64,000 nucleotides of DNA from Amanita rubescens (lineage: Eukaryota > Basidiomycota > Agaricomycetes > Agaricales > Amanitaceae): positions 1 through 64,000 of the forward strand of contig WION01000015.1 in the NCBI GenBank assembly GCA_015039365.1, in the 5' to 3' direction. Position numbers and translations under genes: made by a program. The stretch's first letter is position 1; every line of letters starts with the position of its first letter. Under the pieces are notes generated by a model. It had not been told where the DNA came from, did no database searches, and was given only the letters and a program-made list of their open reading frames with translations. This document shows positions 1 to 11,531 of the stretch, one piece after another.

Positions 1-154
1 GGTAGTCAAGTTCGTCATCACCGGCCAAATTCGAGGAACAATCCGACTAGCAGTTTGTCCCCGGTCAGTTTCGACCCCTTAATTGAAGGCGTTAGTTAAC
101 GTTCCTGTCAGTGCGTCAGCGGCTAACGATAAGATTATTTCCGACTCGCATCGC

Positions 155-484
155 CTAAAATGGAAACGTCTGAGAGACCGGACCAGCTTCATCCATAAGT
201 AAGAAAGCAGGGCTCGTTCGCTCGGGGAAATCGTGAATGGTGGCCTGGAGCCAAGAGTGCGAATTCAAGTTCTGCTCCGCAAAAGGGGGAAGTTTCGCGG
301 CGGCCACGACCAAGTTACACGAGACAAAAGCTTTGGGATCTTTCTGTAGAATATGCTGATGCAGTAGATCCAAGAGTGTTGACTTGCCACTCCCTGGAGT
401 TCCTCGACCTAGCATCAGACGTAGCATCAAATTCTCAAGACGCCGAGACGTACATAGACCAGCCTTTCCTTCATCGTGCATCAT
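155..484 (-). pseudogene. P-loop NTPase fragment (decayed or partial gene)
   Basis: An open minus-strand stretch of about 109 codons carries a Walker A motif (GTPGSGKST) followed about 60 residues later by a Walker-B-like segment (FLLMDEAG). This is the N-terminal half of an NTPase domain. Nothing recognisable continues it downstream: the frame closes shortly after the Walker B segment and the window edge is close. The RGTP-type P-loop followed by LLDLLHQHI resembles NTPase domains of large lineage-specific agaric families, some of them Crinkler-like, but that link is from memory and weak. It could instead be one exon of a gene running off the window. NTP binding is suggested by the motif; function is unknown. 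Confidence 0.4.
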
Positions 485-1439
485 ACAACCTTCAACTGTC
501 CATTTACGGAGGCAGATGTTTGCTGTAAAATGCCGGAAATCAACTACACGGAGAAGATATATCTACAACTCACGTGAAATTACGGGACGGCGCATCAGGG
601 GTTGTTGAGGCAGCGGACGGTGAGAGATGCTAGGGAGCATATGCAACAAGAATGCCAGGAACATTGAGGGGAAGGAGCTAAGTGCAAAAACATTTGCTTA
701 CAGGGTAGATCTTCGTGGGATCAGTTGGTAATTGTCCAGAAACCTGGTCTATGCGCACTCACAAGTTGGTCATCCCACAATAATGTGTAGACAGTCCTTG
801 GGAATACCTTGGGGAAAGTAACTTGAGATGGTATCCGTAAGCTCGAGCCCCAGGTTCACGAAAAACTCGGAGGGGAATCGGAAGACGATCGGAAAGGGTC
901 CTCATGGGTATCTGCAATACCTTGAAACGGAATCGCCTCGCCTTCAAGGAGACACCGGAGCTCGCACAGGTTGGTCGATTGCATTGGGGGTGGAAGAAGT
1001 CCGGACGACATGTAGGAGTTATAAGTAGAGTGGAAAAAGGAGAAGTGACAACGCGGTTGGACTGGAATTCGGCGTCGCTCATCATCGTAATCAGCACTTT
1101 GGTTATTAGTATTACCGCTTTTGGTGCAGTGTTCGAATTCGGCTGATGATTCCGTGAGCTCGCCGTCTTGCGCATCATAACCTACTAGTAACCTGAAGCT
1201 AACATACTTTCCAGGAATACAAATAGTCCAACCCACGACCTTTACAATGTCAGGTCGGGCGATAGTGAGTATCTGGGATGTCGTTATTCCGGGCAAGGTC
1301 CTCTCCTGGTGGTGTGTCCGGCATGCGGCGCGTGCCTCGGGATGATGCCTACAATCCTCTTAATGCGATTCAGGTGTGCTTCTCAGGTCTTTTATAATGG
1401 CTCAACGCTCACCGGGATCCAGCTGCGCCCTCAAATTCA
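485..1439. other. No supportable gene
   Basis: Short overlapping ORFs occur on both strands, including about 146 codons on the minus strand at 856-1296. None shows a recognisable domain, a plausible splice pattern or low-complexity features typical of a gene. I see no RNA gene or transposon end here. Confidence 0.4.
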
Positions 1440-1892
1440 ACGTTATCGTGGACTTGTAGGACAACTACATCGCTAACGGCCCTCGACCGATGCCTCTGCA
1501 AGCTCGAAAAACAGCTCTATGCTCGCCACGACATCGAGCCATCTACCACAGTAAAGGCAGACGCCATCTTTGTCCCCCCTCCTGCTCGAAAAGTTAGCGG
1601 TTCTACGCTACCCATGCTCAGTGAATTTCAAGACATCAAAGCCCCCGTCAAGCGCCCCGAAGAACCTGGGATTCGCCACTACACTGGGCTCATCCACTAC
1701 CACCACTGCCCTCCTCGACACCAATCGAGTCGATCCGGTCCTCCCAATCCAACTACGCCTACGACATCCGCCTCCTTCTCAAGCGTTTCATCACTCAATT
1801 CTACATCAACTCCGTCAACCTCCACCCCCACGACGAACTCAACTACGCCGCTTCCGCAAAATCGTCAAAAAATATGACGAAGCCGTAAGAAG
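1440..1892 (+). pseudogene. Decayed coding relic, unidentified
   Basis: Two plus-strand frames read like protein in succession. One runs from about 1475 to 1700 (segments LCKLEKQLYARHDIEPS and PMLSEFQDIKAPVKRPEEP). The next, shifted by one frame, runs from about 1735 to 1890 (YDIRLLLKRFITQFYINS, then LHPHDELNYAASA) and ends in a stop. No GT-AG pair was found that joins them cleanly, so a frameshifted relic is the simplest reading. A spliced small gene is the alternative. The family is not recognised. Confidence 0.25.
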
Positions 1893-2520
1893 CCCCGGGT
1901 ATTTGGAGGGAAAGTCATGTACTGGGGCTTGTACTGGCCCGAACCCGAAATGTAGCCGACAAAGTTTCTCCCGGACGGTAGCGCTAGGATGGGCGCTTGT
2001 ATACCTGAAATATCGACTAAATCTGAGGGTTTTTAGACGCTTTGGACATAATGTCGATGGTCGCATGGAATGGAATGAATAATTATGATTATGTGTTATC
2101 TGCTAGACCTATGACTACGAAAATGCCAGCGTTATCGATCCTAGGCATGAAATTTTGGCACGCACGCAACGATTATTTCTGACTTGCATCGCCTCCGAAT
2201 GGAAGTAGACCGGACCAATAACGAACTCACAATACGCACTCAACGTCTCTCGCCTCATCCCGTCCACGTACCATATTACTCACTCACGCACTCGAAGTGG
2301 TACGCAGAATGCCATGTCCAATGGCACAACGCGGGCCTCTGGCTACCCAATTTTCATGCTCCACGTTTGACGCAGAGTTGACACGGACATTTGACGTGGT
2401 ATACCTGCTGTAAGCTGGACACATACCACGAGACGTGGACAAGTTCGCTTAAGTATATCCCTTCTAGCCTTCACTTCGCGTGACGTCATCACATCATATT
2501 TGTACTAGTTAGTAGTAAAC
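1893..2520. other. Intergenic, 3' side of the copper amine oxidase
   Basis: No ORF with protein character was found. The block near 2165-2215 is similar to bases about 130-180 (a shared GATTATTTC...GACT.GCATCGCCT pattern), which suggests a short dispersed repeat, but the similarity is brief. Confidence 0.35.
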
Positions 2521-5339
2521 CTAGTGGCAACTATCCGCACCGCCGCTTACGAGTGTGCTCTTCTGGTCATTCGTTCCAGGCACGTCCATACTAGGGTTCT
2601 TATCGAAGAACGAATTGGGCTTGAAGAACATGTTGACATGCTCAACAGGCATGCTATCAACAAGTTATTAGCAATCCGCAACTTTGACGTAGTAAAAAAA
2701 ACACGTACACAGGCCAATCTTCAGGTCTGGGAATATGCGTAGTTCCTGCCGTTCATTAATATTTAATATTGCTCAACACGGTCAATTGAATAGAGGTGTG
2801 ATAGGCTCCTCACCTAACGTGACAAAGACGAGAATGTCTTCATTCTCCACTGGCTCTTCGCCCTTGACCCAGTTCCCAATAGAATCCTCAGGGGGTTCCC
2901 GCGCCTGGGGCACATACTTGCCAGCTGGCCACATCCTAACCGTCCCGGAATCTTCCGCCTCAACGTCTTTACACACCCAAATACTCTTCGTTGCAAACGC
3001 CGCCCGCTTCGCAACCCAACTATCGTGCCTGAGCATAAGCGGCGTAGCCCCCGATTTCGTCGCAATGGTATATCCCACATTCTTCCCGCTGCTGTAGTGC
3101 GTCTTGGCAGAGTTGATGATCTTCCATTTGCGATCGGTCGTGTAATCCCAGTCCCGTCCGCCCGCAGTTCGTATAATGGTATCTCGAGCTATGAACGCGT
3201 TTCCCGCGTGATTTGCCGCCGAACCAGTGGGTGCGTCCGGCAGGGGTATGACGTCCGTCTCGACAAGACTGTTCTCAAGTCCATCGATCATGGGATCGAT
3301 TCGGAAACTAAACAAGTGTTGGTGATACTGGGCATTAATCCTAGGCGCGACGGTAGTCCCATGCGGATTCGGTTCACCATCCCTTGCCACGTAGACTTGG
3401 AGTATGCCGGAAAGACGGATTTCGATTTCTATACTGCCATCTTGGTAAAAGAAATAATTCCATATATATTCTTAGATTTCTATTTTGAGTCTCACGGGCG
3501 TGAACGGAACAGTGTGCCACCCACCGTAGTTTGCAAGCGTGCACACCATGCTCACCACCAACCGTCTTCTTCTGACCGTCTGTGACCGTCCCCCTTTGCG
3601 ATAATCAGTGTGCTTCCACAACACTCCAGAGTCCTCTTCATGTATGCATATGACGTTCTTGATGACGACTGGAGTCCCTGAATTTCCTACAAAAGCACCG
3701 GGCTGCGATACGATCGTTAGCGCTTTCTCGAAAGAAAACTCATAAGCAAACTACCAAATACTGAATATGGCCAACACAATCGCAGCCGAGGGACAACTCG
3801 TTACCCATCATACCTATGCCGTACTCTCCACTGCGGATGGAACCTGAGCGTCAGCCACAGGGTAGACAGCCACCTGCGCATACCTGTCAAAAGCGAATTT
3901 CCGCGGATGAGGATGCTCCGGCGCCCCATACGGCACTACCATCTCAGCCAAAGAAAGACTATAGAATATAGGTCTAATCTCCCCACGTTCATTGAACGTA
4001 ATTGTTGAGATCGTCAAACCCTCACGATGCGCGAATGCTGTCAAGATCTAGCGTCAACGATAAACTCTGCACGCGCCTGGCTGGCGACTCACCGACATGC
4101 ATTTTCCACCCCTGCCACTCTAGGACGTGGCCGTCCAGTTTGAAACTAACACCTTCTGGTTGTGAGATGTGCAAAGGTTTCAGGCCCTCCCTTGGCTTAT
4201 ATCCGCCCTCCTCGGTCTTGGCCATGAGGTCTGGCAGAAAGTCATAGGGTCTGAGTGGTGGAGGGATACGCTCTCGATTAGCAGCGGAAAAGGCTTCTTC
4301 GACGGTTCCCAATTCAATAGGAGCGTTGGTGGCGACAGGGAGGGTATGTCCATTCGGTGTCTTGTTGTAATGGGGTGGGAAGTCTAGAGAGAAAGGTTGC
4401 TGATCGCAAAGCTGCCGGTACCTTGAGGACTTACCAACATGTAACAGAACTCCTGCGTTGGCATCAACTACGGGGATGAAGTCCTATAACGAGATAAGTA
4501 AATCCGATATTGCGATCGAAAGGCGTAGCAGGTACCAAGGGGTGCGCGTAGAGATTATCATGATCGTAGAGCCTGGCAAAGACCAGCGCTTGCTGTATAC
4601 GCCTTGCCTGGGGAAATCTGTCGTCGTATCCAATGGACCATCCATCACAACAGATCTGGTGAGGTTCGATGCCTGAAGCCAATAAGCTTGAGTTTGTAAT
4701 ATTAGTTTCAAAATACGTACCAACTTCTTTAGCGAGTTTCTGTACGGTGGGATCGTTCCTCACGATATCTTCACATGCAATCAGCTCGTCGACCGTAATC
4801 TGAGGCTGGACTCCCTTGGGCAACAGATCCAGTTTATCCAATACCCATGTGCCATTCACAAGCGATAACGCAGCATTGAATGCATGACTGACGTGAATAA
4901 GTTAATAAAATGAATGGTGAAGGAAGTAACTTCTGACCCGCGTAAGACATCGATGAGCTGACGAAAGGAACGTCATTAATGATAGATAAATATAGATGTT
5001 TTGATATTAGTTACATCGACTTCGGCACGCCGCACAATGGTCGATGGAGGTTCCGGTGTAGTTCCTGGATGCAAAGGAATGCCGAGATATGCCAAAACAG
5101 AGCGCTTTGGGGGAGGTAGCAGCTTGCAGGTGACGAACTTGAGTGCCACCTTCTCCTGACTGTGCCGCTTAGCCATATGCCCCAGGAGGAACTGGGAGAT
5201 TAATCCAATCTGGGGAAGATGTAAATATAAGCATCAAAGATGACGGAATACGGACTTCATCCGAGGTCAACGGGTCCAAGGGGTGCTTAAAGCTGGTGTT
5301 AGGGTTGATGGCAACGTCAGAGAGGCTGGTAGTGGACAT
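2521..5339 (-). CDS. Copper amine oxidase (primary-amine oxidase)
   Basis: Copper/TPQ amine oxidase that oxidises primary amines to aldehydes, releasing ammonia and hydrogen peroxide. Thirteen exons can be placed by GT-AG sites and sum to 2178 bases (725 residues), a usual length for fungal members. The start HPLDPLTSDE is the classic N-terminus. The middle shows QPEGVSF, REGLTISTITFNERGEI and PHPRKFAFD, then a DSGEYGIG segment that should hold the catalytic Asp. The cofactor tyrosine lies in TLANYE (T-x-x-N-Y-E). Copper ligands are the HxH of YHQHLFSFRIDP and the His of GTTHIPRPEDWP. No signal peptide and no C-terminal SKL is visible, so location is open. One exon (4938-4957) has only 20 bases. 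The gene is divergent from the F-box-like gene. All key residues are present, so it is probably functional. The exact substrate is unknown. Confidence 0.95.
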
Positions 5340-5513
5340 GAGTGAGGAGTTGCGGAATTCATCCGATAAGGCATCGACAGCGTGATATATACAAGCTACT
5401 ATAAATAGACAGGGAATGAACCATATGCGGGGGATGCGGAGGGGTGAACCCCTACGCGCCGGATTGCAATAAGAGGCCCTCGCTACCATGATTCGCATAC
5501 CAAGTTCATACCC
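5340..5513. promoter_or_regulatory. Divergent promoter, amine oxidase / F-box gene
   Basis: The 174 bases between the two start codons must hold the 5' ends of both genes. An AT-rich stretch (gatatatacaagctactataaatag, abbreviated here, near 5383-5410) could supply TATA-like elements. Inference from position only. Confidence 0.4.
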
Positions 5514-6605
5514 ATGACCAACAGCAATCGCCTCTCCAAAGAAATTTTAGAAAGGATTTTCGTCGAGCTTGTACCACCCGCTAGCTGTGCCAAACCTCCA
5601 GATTGCACACGGGACAGACGGAGGCACCCTCCTAAACTGCACAAGGATAATGCGGCTGTGTCCTGGGTGTGCAGCGATTGGAGGTGGCATGCCGTGCGAT
5701 ACAAGAATCTATGGGCGTCCATCACCATCCCCGGTCGATGTCACCCACACCTGAAAACGGACGTTGACGAACCGGACGTTGGCGAACCATGCGAACCATG
5801 GTGGACCTGGGCCAAGGTGCTGATGCAGCGTTCAGGTGAGGCACCACTCTTCGTGTGCCTTGACCTCGGATACGTGGGCGAGGCACATCACTGCCAGGTG
5901 ATTCGGAATTGTCTGCCTAGAATCAAGGGACTTTGCATTCACGCTTCGGGACTGTCTGAGAGCTCCATTCTCGACGTCTTGAACAACGGCGGTGCACCGC
6001 AGCTGGAGACGCTCTCGCTAGATCTGACGGGCGCGGGCTCAAGACTAGTGAGATGCAGATTTCAACAAGGAGCTTTGTTCAACGCTCCGCGATTGACACA
6101 GCTGAAGCTGAAACCGGGAATCGCGGTTTTACGCTCCGCCCCGCTCTCGCACCTGACACGCTTCACCGTCGTGCACAGAGGGAAAGAGAGAACACAAACG
6201 CCGGGGAATCAATGCTACAATCTCCATGAGGAACTATGCTCGATGACGTCTCTGGAATTTCTCGAGATCGATTCCGAGTCAAGCGACGAGCTTGATTGGA
6301 GAGGGCGACGGAAGATTCAATTCGAACATCTCCGTGAAATCGTTATCAAAGATAGCTTGCACAACTGCAGGCAAATTCTAGCCAAAACTGTCGTACCAGC
6401 GGGTTGCACTGCAAAGATCGTCGTTTTTCACGAGGGGGATCATGTTGTCGGTAATGACATCATGAACGAGCTTGTTCGCCACTGGATGAGATCGATGGGG
6501 ATTGGACGAAATGGATATGTGAACGGGCGGGTGCCGGCGGCAGGAGTTGAAAGAACGGATGACGGGCAAGTTCTGCGGATGCGAGTGCCCAGTGTAGTAG
6601 GATAG
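5514..6605 (+). CDS. F-box-like domain protein
   Basis: Intronless ORF of 363 codons with an ATG start. Residues about 6-70 read as an F-box-like motif: LSKEILERIFVELVP, then VSWVCSDWRWHAVRYKNLWASI. In Agaricomycetes this precedes variable leucine-rich C-terminal regions, and here the rest has leucine-rich spacing (APQLETLSLDL, APRLTQLKLKPG, TSLEFLEIDSE). By family knowledge such proteins may act as substrate adaptors of SCF ubiquitin ligases, but most members of this expanded agaric family are uncharacterised. The insert between the two halves of the F-box (about 25 charged residues) is longer than usual. Assignment to the F-box-like family is fairly secure; target and role are unknown. Confidence 0.75.
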   Translation: MTNSNRLSKEILERIFVELVPPASCAKPPDCTRDRRRHPPKLHKDNAAVSWVCSDWRWHAVRYKNLWASITIPGRCHPHLKTDVDEPDVGEPCEPWWTWAKVLMQRSGEAPLFVCLDLGYVGEAHHCQVIRNCLPRIKGLCIHASGLSESSILDVLNNGGAPQLETLSLDLTGAGSRLVRCRFQQGALFNAPRLTQLKLKPGIAVLRSAPLSHLTRFTVVHRGKERTQTPGNQCYNLHEELCSMTSLEFLEIDSESSDELDWRGRRKIQFEHLREIVIKDSLHNCRQILAKTVVPAGCTAKIVVFHEGDHVVGNDIMNELVRHWMRSMGIGRNGYVNGRVPAAGVERTDDGQVLRMRVPSVVG

Positions 6606-6724
6606 AATAGAAAGAGCGTGTAACCGTAATAGGACCAGAGATCGCACCTTCAAGTTTCCGTTTCAAGTTTTCTGCCGGCTTTGCGTCCGCCGTCCGCCTC
6701 ATCACCGCCTGACGTTCAGAAACA

Positions 6725-9700
6725 ATGGCCCCAAGCTTCCTTTCCAGGCTCGTCAAGGTTGCGTCACCGACTGCTCTCAATCGCGAAAGAAGTGAGCGCT
6801 CGTCAGACTCACCTCGTCCCTCCCACCAGCGTAGCCCATCAACACCTAACCCTGTACAGCGTGCAGCGGAGTCTTCACGTCCTACTTCGCCTGCTACCCC
6901 GTCTTCACCGCCCGTGAAGATCAACATAAACAACATTCCTAATGCAAGTAGTGCAAGCGTAAACACGGTAGATACAAGCAGCACACGTCCCAGTGTGACT
7001 GTCGTTCCTCCGTCGCCGTTGCCGCGCAAATCGAGTTTCTCGCCATTCAGTTCCGAACTAGATCTACACACTCCGTCCGATCGACACTCGGGTTCCGAAA
7101 TGCCCGCCACCTCCTTAACCGTCTCTCCTCGTCTAAGAACCATATCCGCCCCCTCAAAACCTACCTCTGCCAACACCACCCCTAAACCCGAAACTGAAAG
7201 ACCCTCTTCGTCCCGTTCACGACCTTCAACTCCAAATTCAAGCTTTGCAAACCTGAAGCAGAAACTTCAAAAATCATCATCCAACTTGAACCTTCCACTT
7301 TCCCAGCCTCAGAACATGCGGCGCAAGTCATCAGCCAAGTCTCTCAAAATTCCAGCACCTATAATTGTCCCTCCCCCAACTGGTCCCTCATATACAGAAT
7401 CTATAGATACCCCAGATATACCGACAATGCCCGCGACCGCCGTGGTTACCATGTCTCCTATTGTCGAGTCTCCCAACAACATGGGCAGTATGGATGGCTT
7501 CATTATGCAGGCCATCCCCCAGTCAGCGCCAGTAATGCAGAGGGCGGATCGGGCGAACGGCCACCGCACCTTGCAGGCCCCAACCCCACGCGACTCGGAT
7601 ACCCTTTCCATATCTTCAGCCGCAAGTACTGACCAGAAGAAAGGCAAGGATAAGGACAAGGATAAGGACAAGAAAAAGTCTTGGAAACCCTCCAACTCGC
7701 GGAAACCGTCAGGTCTCGCCGGGGCAATTGCCGCTTCTGGTATTGCCATGGCCAACCCCACAATGTCGCAAACTCATTATAGCGCCTCCATGATTCAAAT
7801 CGCTCAGAGCAGTAGCACCTCGAATTCTCGCAAGTCATCCAATGCTACTGGTCCCCAAACACCATATTCAGGTTCTCACGTGAAATCGAGATCGGTCGAC
7901 TTGGTGCCTCAGTCGGCAAGATCACCCTCCACGCCTTCACGTCGCAGGGCCACTGCGGCTTCCATTAACAGTGACAACAATTCAGAAAACAATCCTGAAG
8001 GCCCGGAATACTTTGACTTGGACGCTGACAGCAGTATTGGGGACAGGTCAGACGATGAGACAGATATTGAGCTCGACGACAACATTCCCGTTACTGGCTT
8101 TGCAGTTGCCAGCAATAAGCGGAACGCAGACTTCCACGAGTTGTTCCCAAGTATACCAGAAGGCGACTATTTGATCGAGGGTGAGTCAGGGCTTGTTTCA
8201 CTTATCCGCCTTTTTACAACTACCATGGCAGACTATGGCTGTGCTTTGCAGCGGGAAATCCTCATCCAAGGCCGGCTATACATATCGGAAAATCACATAT
8301 GTTTCCATGCGAATATATTCGGATGGGTAACAGATGTATGTCTCATACCTGCTAAACCTCTTCTCCGCTGACTCACAGAAGCTTTCCATTCCCATATATG
8401 ACATCACAAGCCTAGAGAAGAAAATGACAGCATTTGTCATCCCCAATGGCATTCAAATCTCCACTCGCAATACCAAATATACCTTTGCTTCGTTTCTTTC
8501 GAGAGACACCACGTTTGACGTCATTTACAACATCTGGCGCCACGCGCGTCCGGACGACAGCACCAGCATCTTCTCCAGCGCGCGTGTCTCCCTGGAATGC
8601 GCATCGACAGACCAAGTAGGACATCTGAATGGTGCTGCCAAGGTTGCAGTGAATAGGGTAACACAATGTGCCTGCGGTCGCAGCGGTGACCACTTGCCCG
8701 AAGTAGCGTTGGCAGCAGTCGTCCCCGGGACTCCGGACCGCATACATAATCTAATGTTCGCCAGTGGTTTCATAAAGAACTTTATGACGGTGGAGCAAAA
8801 GCTGTTAGGTCGGTTCAACGTCCAATAGGGGTACATGTTGCTGACATTCCTTTCAGACATTCAAGTGTCTGACTGGGTCCCCCTTGAGCCTGGATCAAAA
8901 CTACTTGCGAGGAATATGTCTTACATAAAGCCTCTCAATGGAACTTTGGGTCCTAAACAGACCAAGTGTGAAATTAGGGATGAGACACTACACGCTGATG
9001 ACGAAGACTATTTTACTATGCTTACAACGACGAGAACTCCGGATGTACCCAGTGGTGGAGTGTTTTCTGTCAAAACCCGAACGTGCATCATGTGGGCTAG
9101 CGCCATCACGTCCAAAGTTATCGTCACCACGCAAGTGGAGTGGACGGGCCGGAGTTTCATCAAGGGTAAACCGAGCCCTTCTAACGTTCCATTCTTCTAT
9201 TGATCCGTTCCCGCTTCTAGGCATCATTGAGAAGTCTGCCATAGATGGTCAAAAAGTTTATCATGCCGATCTAGAGAGGTCGATGAGAGCCTATATCCAA
9301 GAACACCAATCCGAGTTTGTACCGATAGGTATAGACCCGTCTGCGATCGAGCTGGCAGAGTCCGCTACGGCTGTTCCGGGCGATGTGGACAATTCCGGTC
9401 CTGGTAGCGCTGTTGGTACCGGCGAGCATTTGTCAGAGGAAGCGGAAAGACGGAAGCGGGAGCATGTCCGAAACAGGCTCGGGCTCCAATGGGCGTGGGA
9501 TACGTTCGACGGGGCTCATCAAGTTGCCAGCAGGAGCACGAAAGGCGCGTTGGAGCTCATCAAGGATGCATGGGATCAATCGTCGACGACGACTATTCTC
9601 TGGTTCGTCATTGCGATATTGGTTCTGAGCAATTTGTGGACTATGGTGCGGATGGGGTCGAGAGAGGAACATGGGAGGAGGAAGGAGGTCATGCGGACCG

Positions 9701-9975
9701 AGGAACGCGACCGGTGGGTCCAAGGTGTGGTGACCGCGTTGCGGGACGAGCTTGTTGTGAAGCCGGTGCAGCCGCAGCCTTTGGTCGTGAGTTTGCCTTA
9801 TGGCACTGCTGCTACTGCTGCTGCTGGAACGTTGCCCCCTCTCGGCAGCCCCTTGTGGCATAGCGAAATTGCGCATTTGAGGAGCGCTTTGGACGGGATC
9901 GAAGACAAGATTCGGTATCTCAAGGAAAACTTGGACGAAGTGGCCAGTAATGCCATCCATAACGCGCTTGATTAA
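6725..9975 (+). CDS. GRAM-VASt membrane protein, Lam/LTC-type sterol transfer protein
   Basis: Five exons (6725-8180, 8232-8335, 8379-8808, 8857-9165, 9221-9975) sum to 1017 residues. The first about 450 residues are Ser/Pro/Thr-rich and disordered, with a KDKDKDKDKK basic run. A GRAM domain follows: NADFHELFPSIPEGDYLIE, then REILIQGRLYISENHICFHA, then SIPIYDITSLEKKMTAF. Next comes a VASt (StART-like) domain: VSDWVPLEPGSKLLARNMSY, then RTCIMWASAITSKVIVTTQVEW. A single membrane segment (ILWFVIAILVLSNLW) and a C-terminal coiled-coil-like tail end the protein. This architecture is that of yeast Lam/Ltc and animal GRAMD1/Aster proteins, which sit in the ER and move sterol at membrane contact sites. 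No BAR or PH domain is seen, so it is closest in layout to Lam5/6-type members. Sterol transport is inferred from family. Confidence 0.88.
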
Positions 9976-10517
9976 AATACAACGTTTGGAACGCAAACAG
10001 GATACTCAAAACAAGGCTCGCAACTGGTTTTTCACTTTTGCTCTGAGGGTTTGTGGTTAATGTACATCTAGTCGTCGCTCGTTTTGCATCGTTTTCTCAC
10101 ATCACGATTCATATGTTACTCTTACGTTTTTTGTTTTCACTCTGGGAATGATATAATGCTTCTTTTACATTGTTATCTGGATTACCTATACTTACAAAAT
10201 GATAACCGATGGTTTCAAATTCTTTATTAGAGAAACTACTTATGATCAAGAAGTGATGTAGGTATGTACATAGTACGCGTCCGCCAGGTTGTACAACATC
10301 TAGCTATATGGACAAAATGTGATGTAGTACATATATACAGCCTGAAGGCCTTGGGGAAAAAAAGGAAAATGCTGCAAAATAATATTAGTCATGTGCTCCT
10401 CCCCTTGACCTACTTCCAATCCCCATCCTGATTTGTTTTTGGATACACTATGCGAACATGGACCGTTTTGTTATATATGTAATCAAGATAGGAACCGTCG
10501 TGGGCGAGGGTGAGACC
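9976..10517. other. Convergent 3' region, AT-rich
   Basis: This is the spacer between the convergent GRAM-VASt gene and the homeodomain gene. It is AT-rich with several AATAAT/ATTATT-like stretches and should hold both 3' UTRs and polyadenylation sites. No coding signal was found. Confidence 0.5.
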
Positions 10518-11531
10518 TTATGAACGACGACCGAGACCGCATAGCGCCAGTGCGGCTCGCATGATGTCGTCTTCGCGGGTTTCCTGCGAAGATTTTGACG
10601 CGATAGGTGGCACAGCCGCTTGGATCGCGCCATCTGGGCGAGCGACCCACCGATCATCGTCATTGATCCAGCTGCCGGTTGGGGTGGGCACAAGCTCGTC
10701 CGACTCATCTTCGGTCAGATCTGTATCTGCTTTGGGTGGACGCTTGTGTCGATGATGGGGATGTTGTTGTTGGTCGTGGCGGCCGTTATGACGGTGGTGG
10801 CGGTGTTGATGAATCCGGTGCTCTTTCGTTCTCATTCTCGTTCGACGAGAATGAGAGTTAGCGAGGGAAACCCCCTCTTTCTCTGCCAGACGGGCAGCTG
10901 CGCATGCCCATTCAAGGGAGTGTCTTACGCGCTGGTTTTTGGCCAGCTCCACGTATTCTAGAGGGGGAGGGCTGACAGGTGATGTAATTGGTGATGAAGG
11001 CATATTGTCCCATAGATTAGCCCCCGGACCGCGTCGACGCGTCGGAGTACGTGGTGTTGATGTTCGCAACTCGGTCCTTGATGCAACGCAGTCTAGAGAA
11101 GGGCGTGACGAGGACGTGGAGTATGTCGGGGAGCAAGCCTTGGCTGATGTTGTTGTGAGCGACGCAGTTGAGACAAGGGCGCGTGCTGCATCCGATGAAT
11201 TCAGAAGAGCGACCCTGCGCTCTGTCTGGCGCTTGTTTTGGAACCAAATTGTAACAGACTTGACCTCCCTGGATAATGGCGAATTAGATGAGCCAATCTA
11301 ACAGTAAAGCACTTACATTCCACCGGCCTTGGCAACACCCTCGCGCTCTTCACGCGACGGATGCGAGTTTTGATGGAAAAGGTTTTCAAGCATAGCGAGT
11401 TGTGCGCTCGTGAACCTTTTCCGTGTCCGGCGGGACACGGCATTGGATCCGTTGTTAGCCGCCGAGTCATCCGTAGAGGAAATACTCGTCGTCGAGGTCG
11501 TGCGGGAGAGCGAGGGTGTCGTTGCGGTCAT
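10518..11531 (-). CDS. Homeodomain transcription factor
   Basis: Two exons (11531-11317 and 11268-10518) sum to 321 residues. The homeodomain begins near residue 33: SRRTRKRFTSAQLAMLENLF, then HPSREEREGVAKAGG. It continues across the intron into VKSVTIWFQNKRQTERR, the DNA-recognition helix with the invariant W, F, N and R. The intron splits the homeodomain just before helix 3. Downstream are a Pro/Ser/Arg-rich segment, a His-rich run (HQHRHHRHNGRH region) and an acidic patch (DLTEDESDE). In mushroom-forming fungi several homeodomain factors control fruiting-body development; whether this is one of them cannot be told here. It does not sit beside a second homeodomain gene, so a mating-type A locus is not indicated. 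Confidence 0.9.

Noticed and set aside
1570..2082. 170-codon plus-strand ORF as an intact gene
   Set aside because: Its composition is Pro/Arg-biased out-of-frame reading. Better protein-like frames overlap it, so a relic is more likely.
2524..3585. Plus-strand ORFs over the amine oxidase 3' half
   Set aside because: Shadows of the minus-strand enzyme, whose exons account for the region.
10518..11531. Mating-type A (HD) locus
   Set aside because: Only one homeodomain gene is present; no divergent HD1/HD2 pair and no MIP gene nearby.
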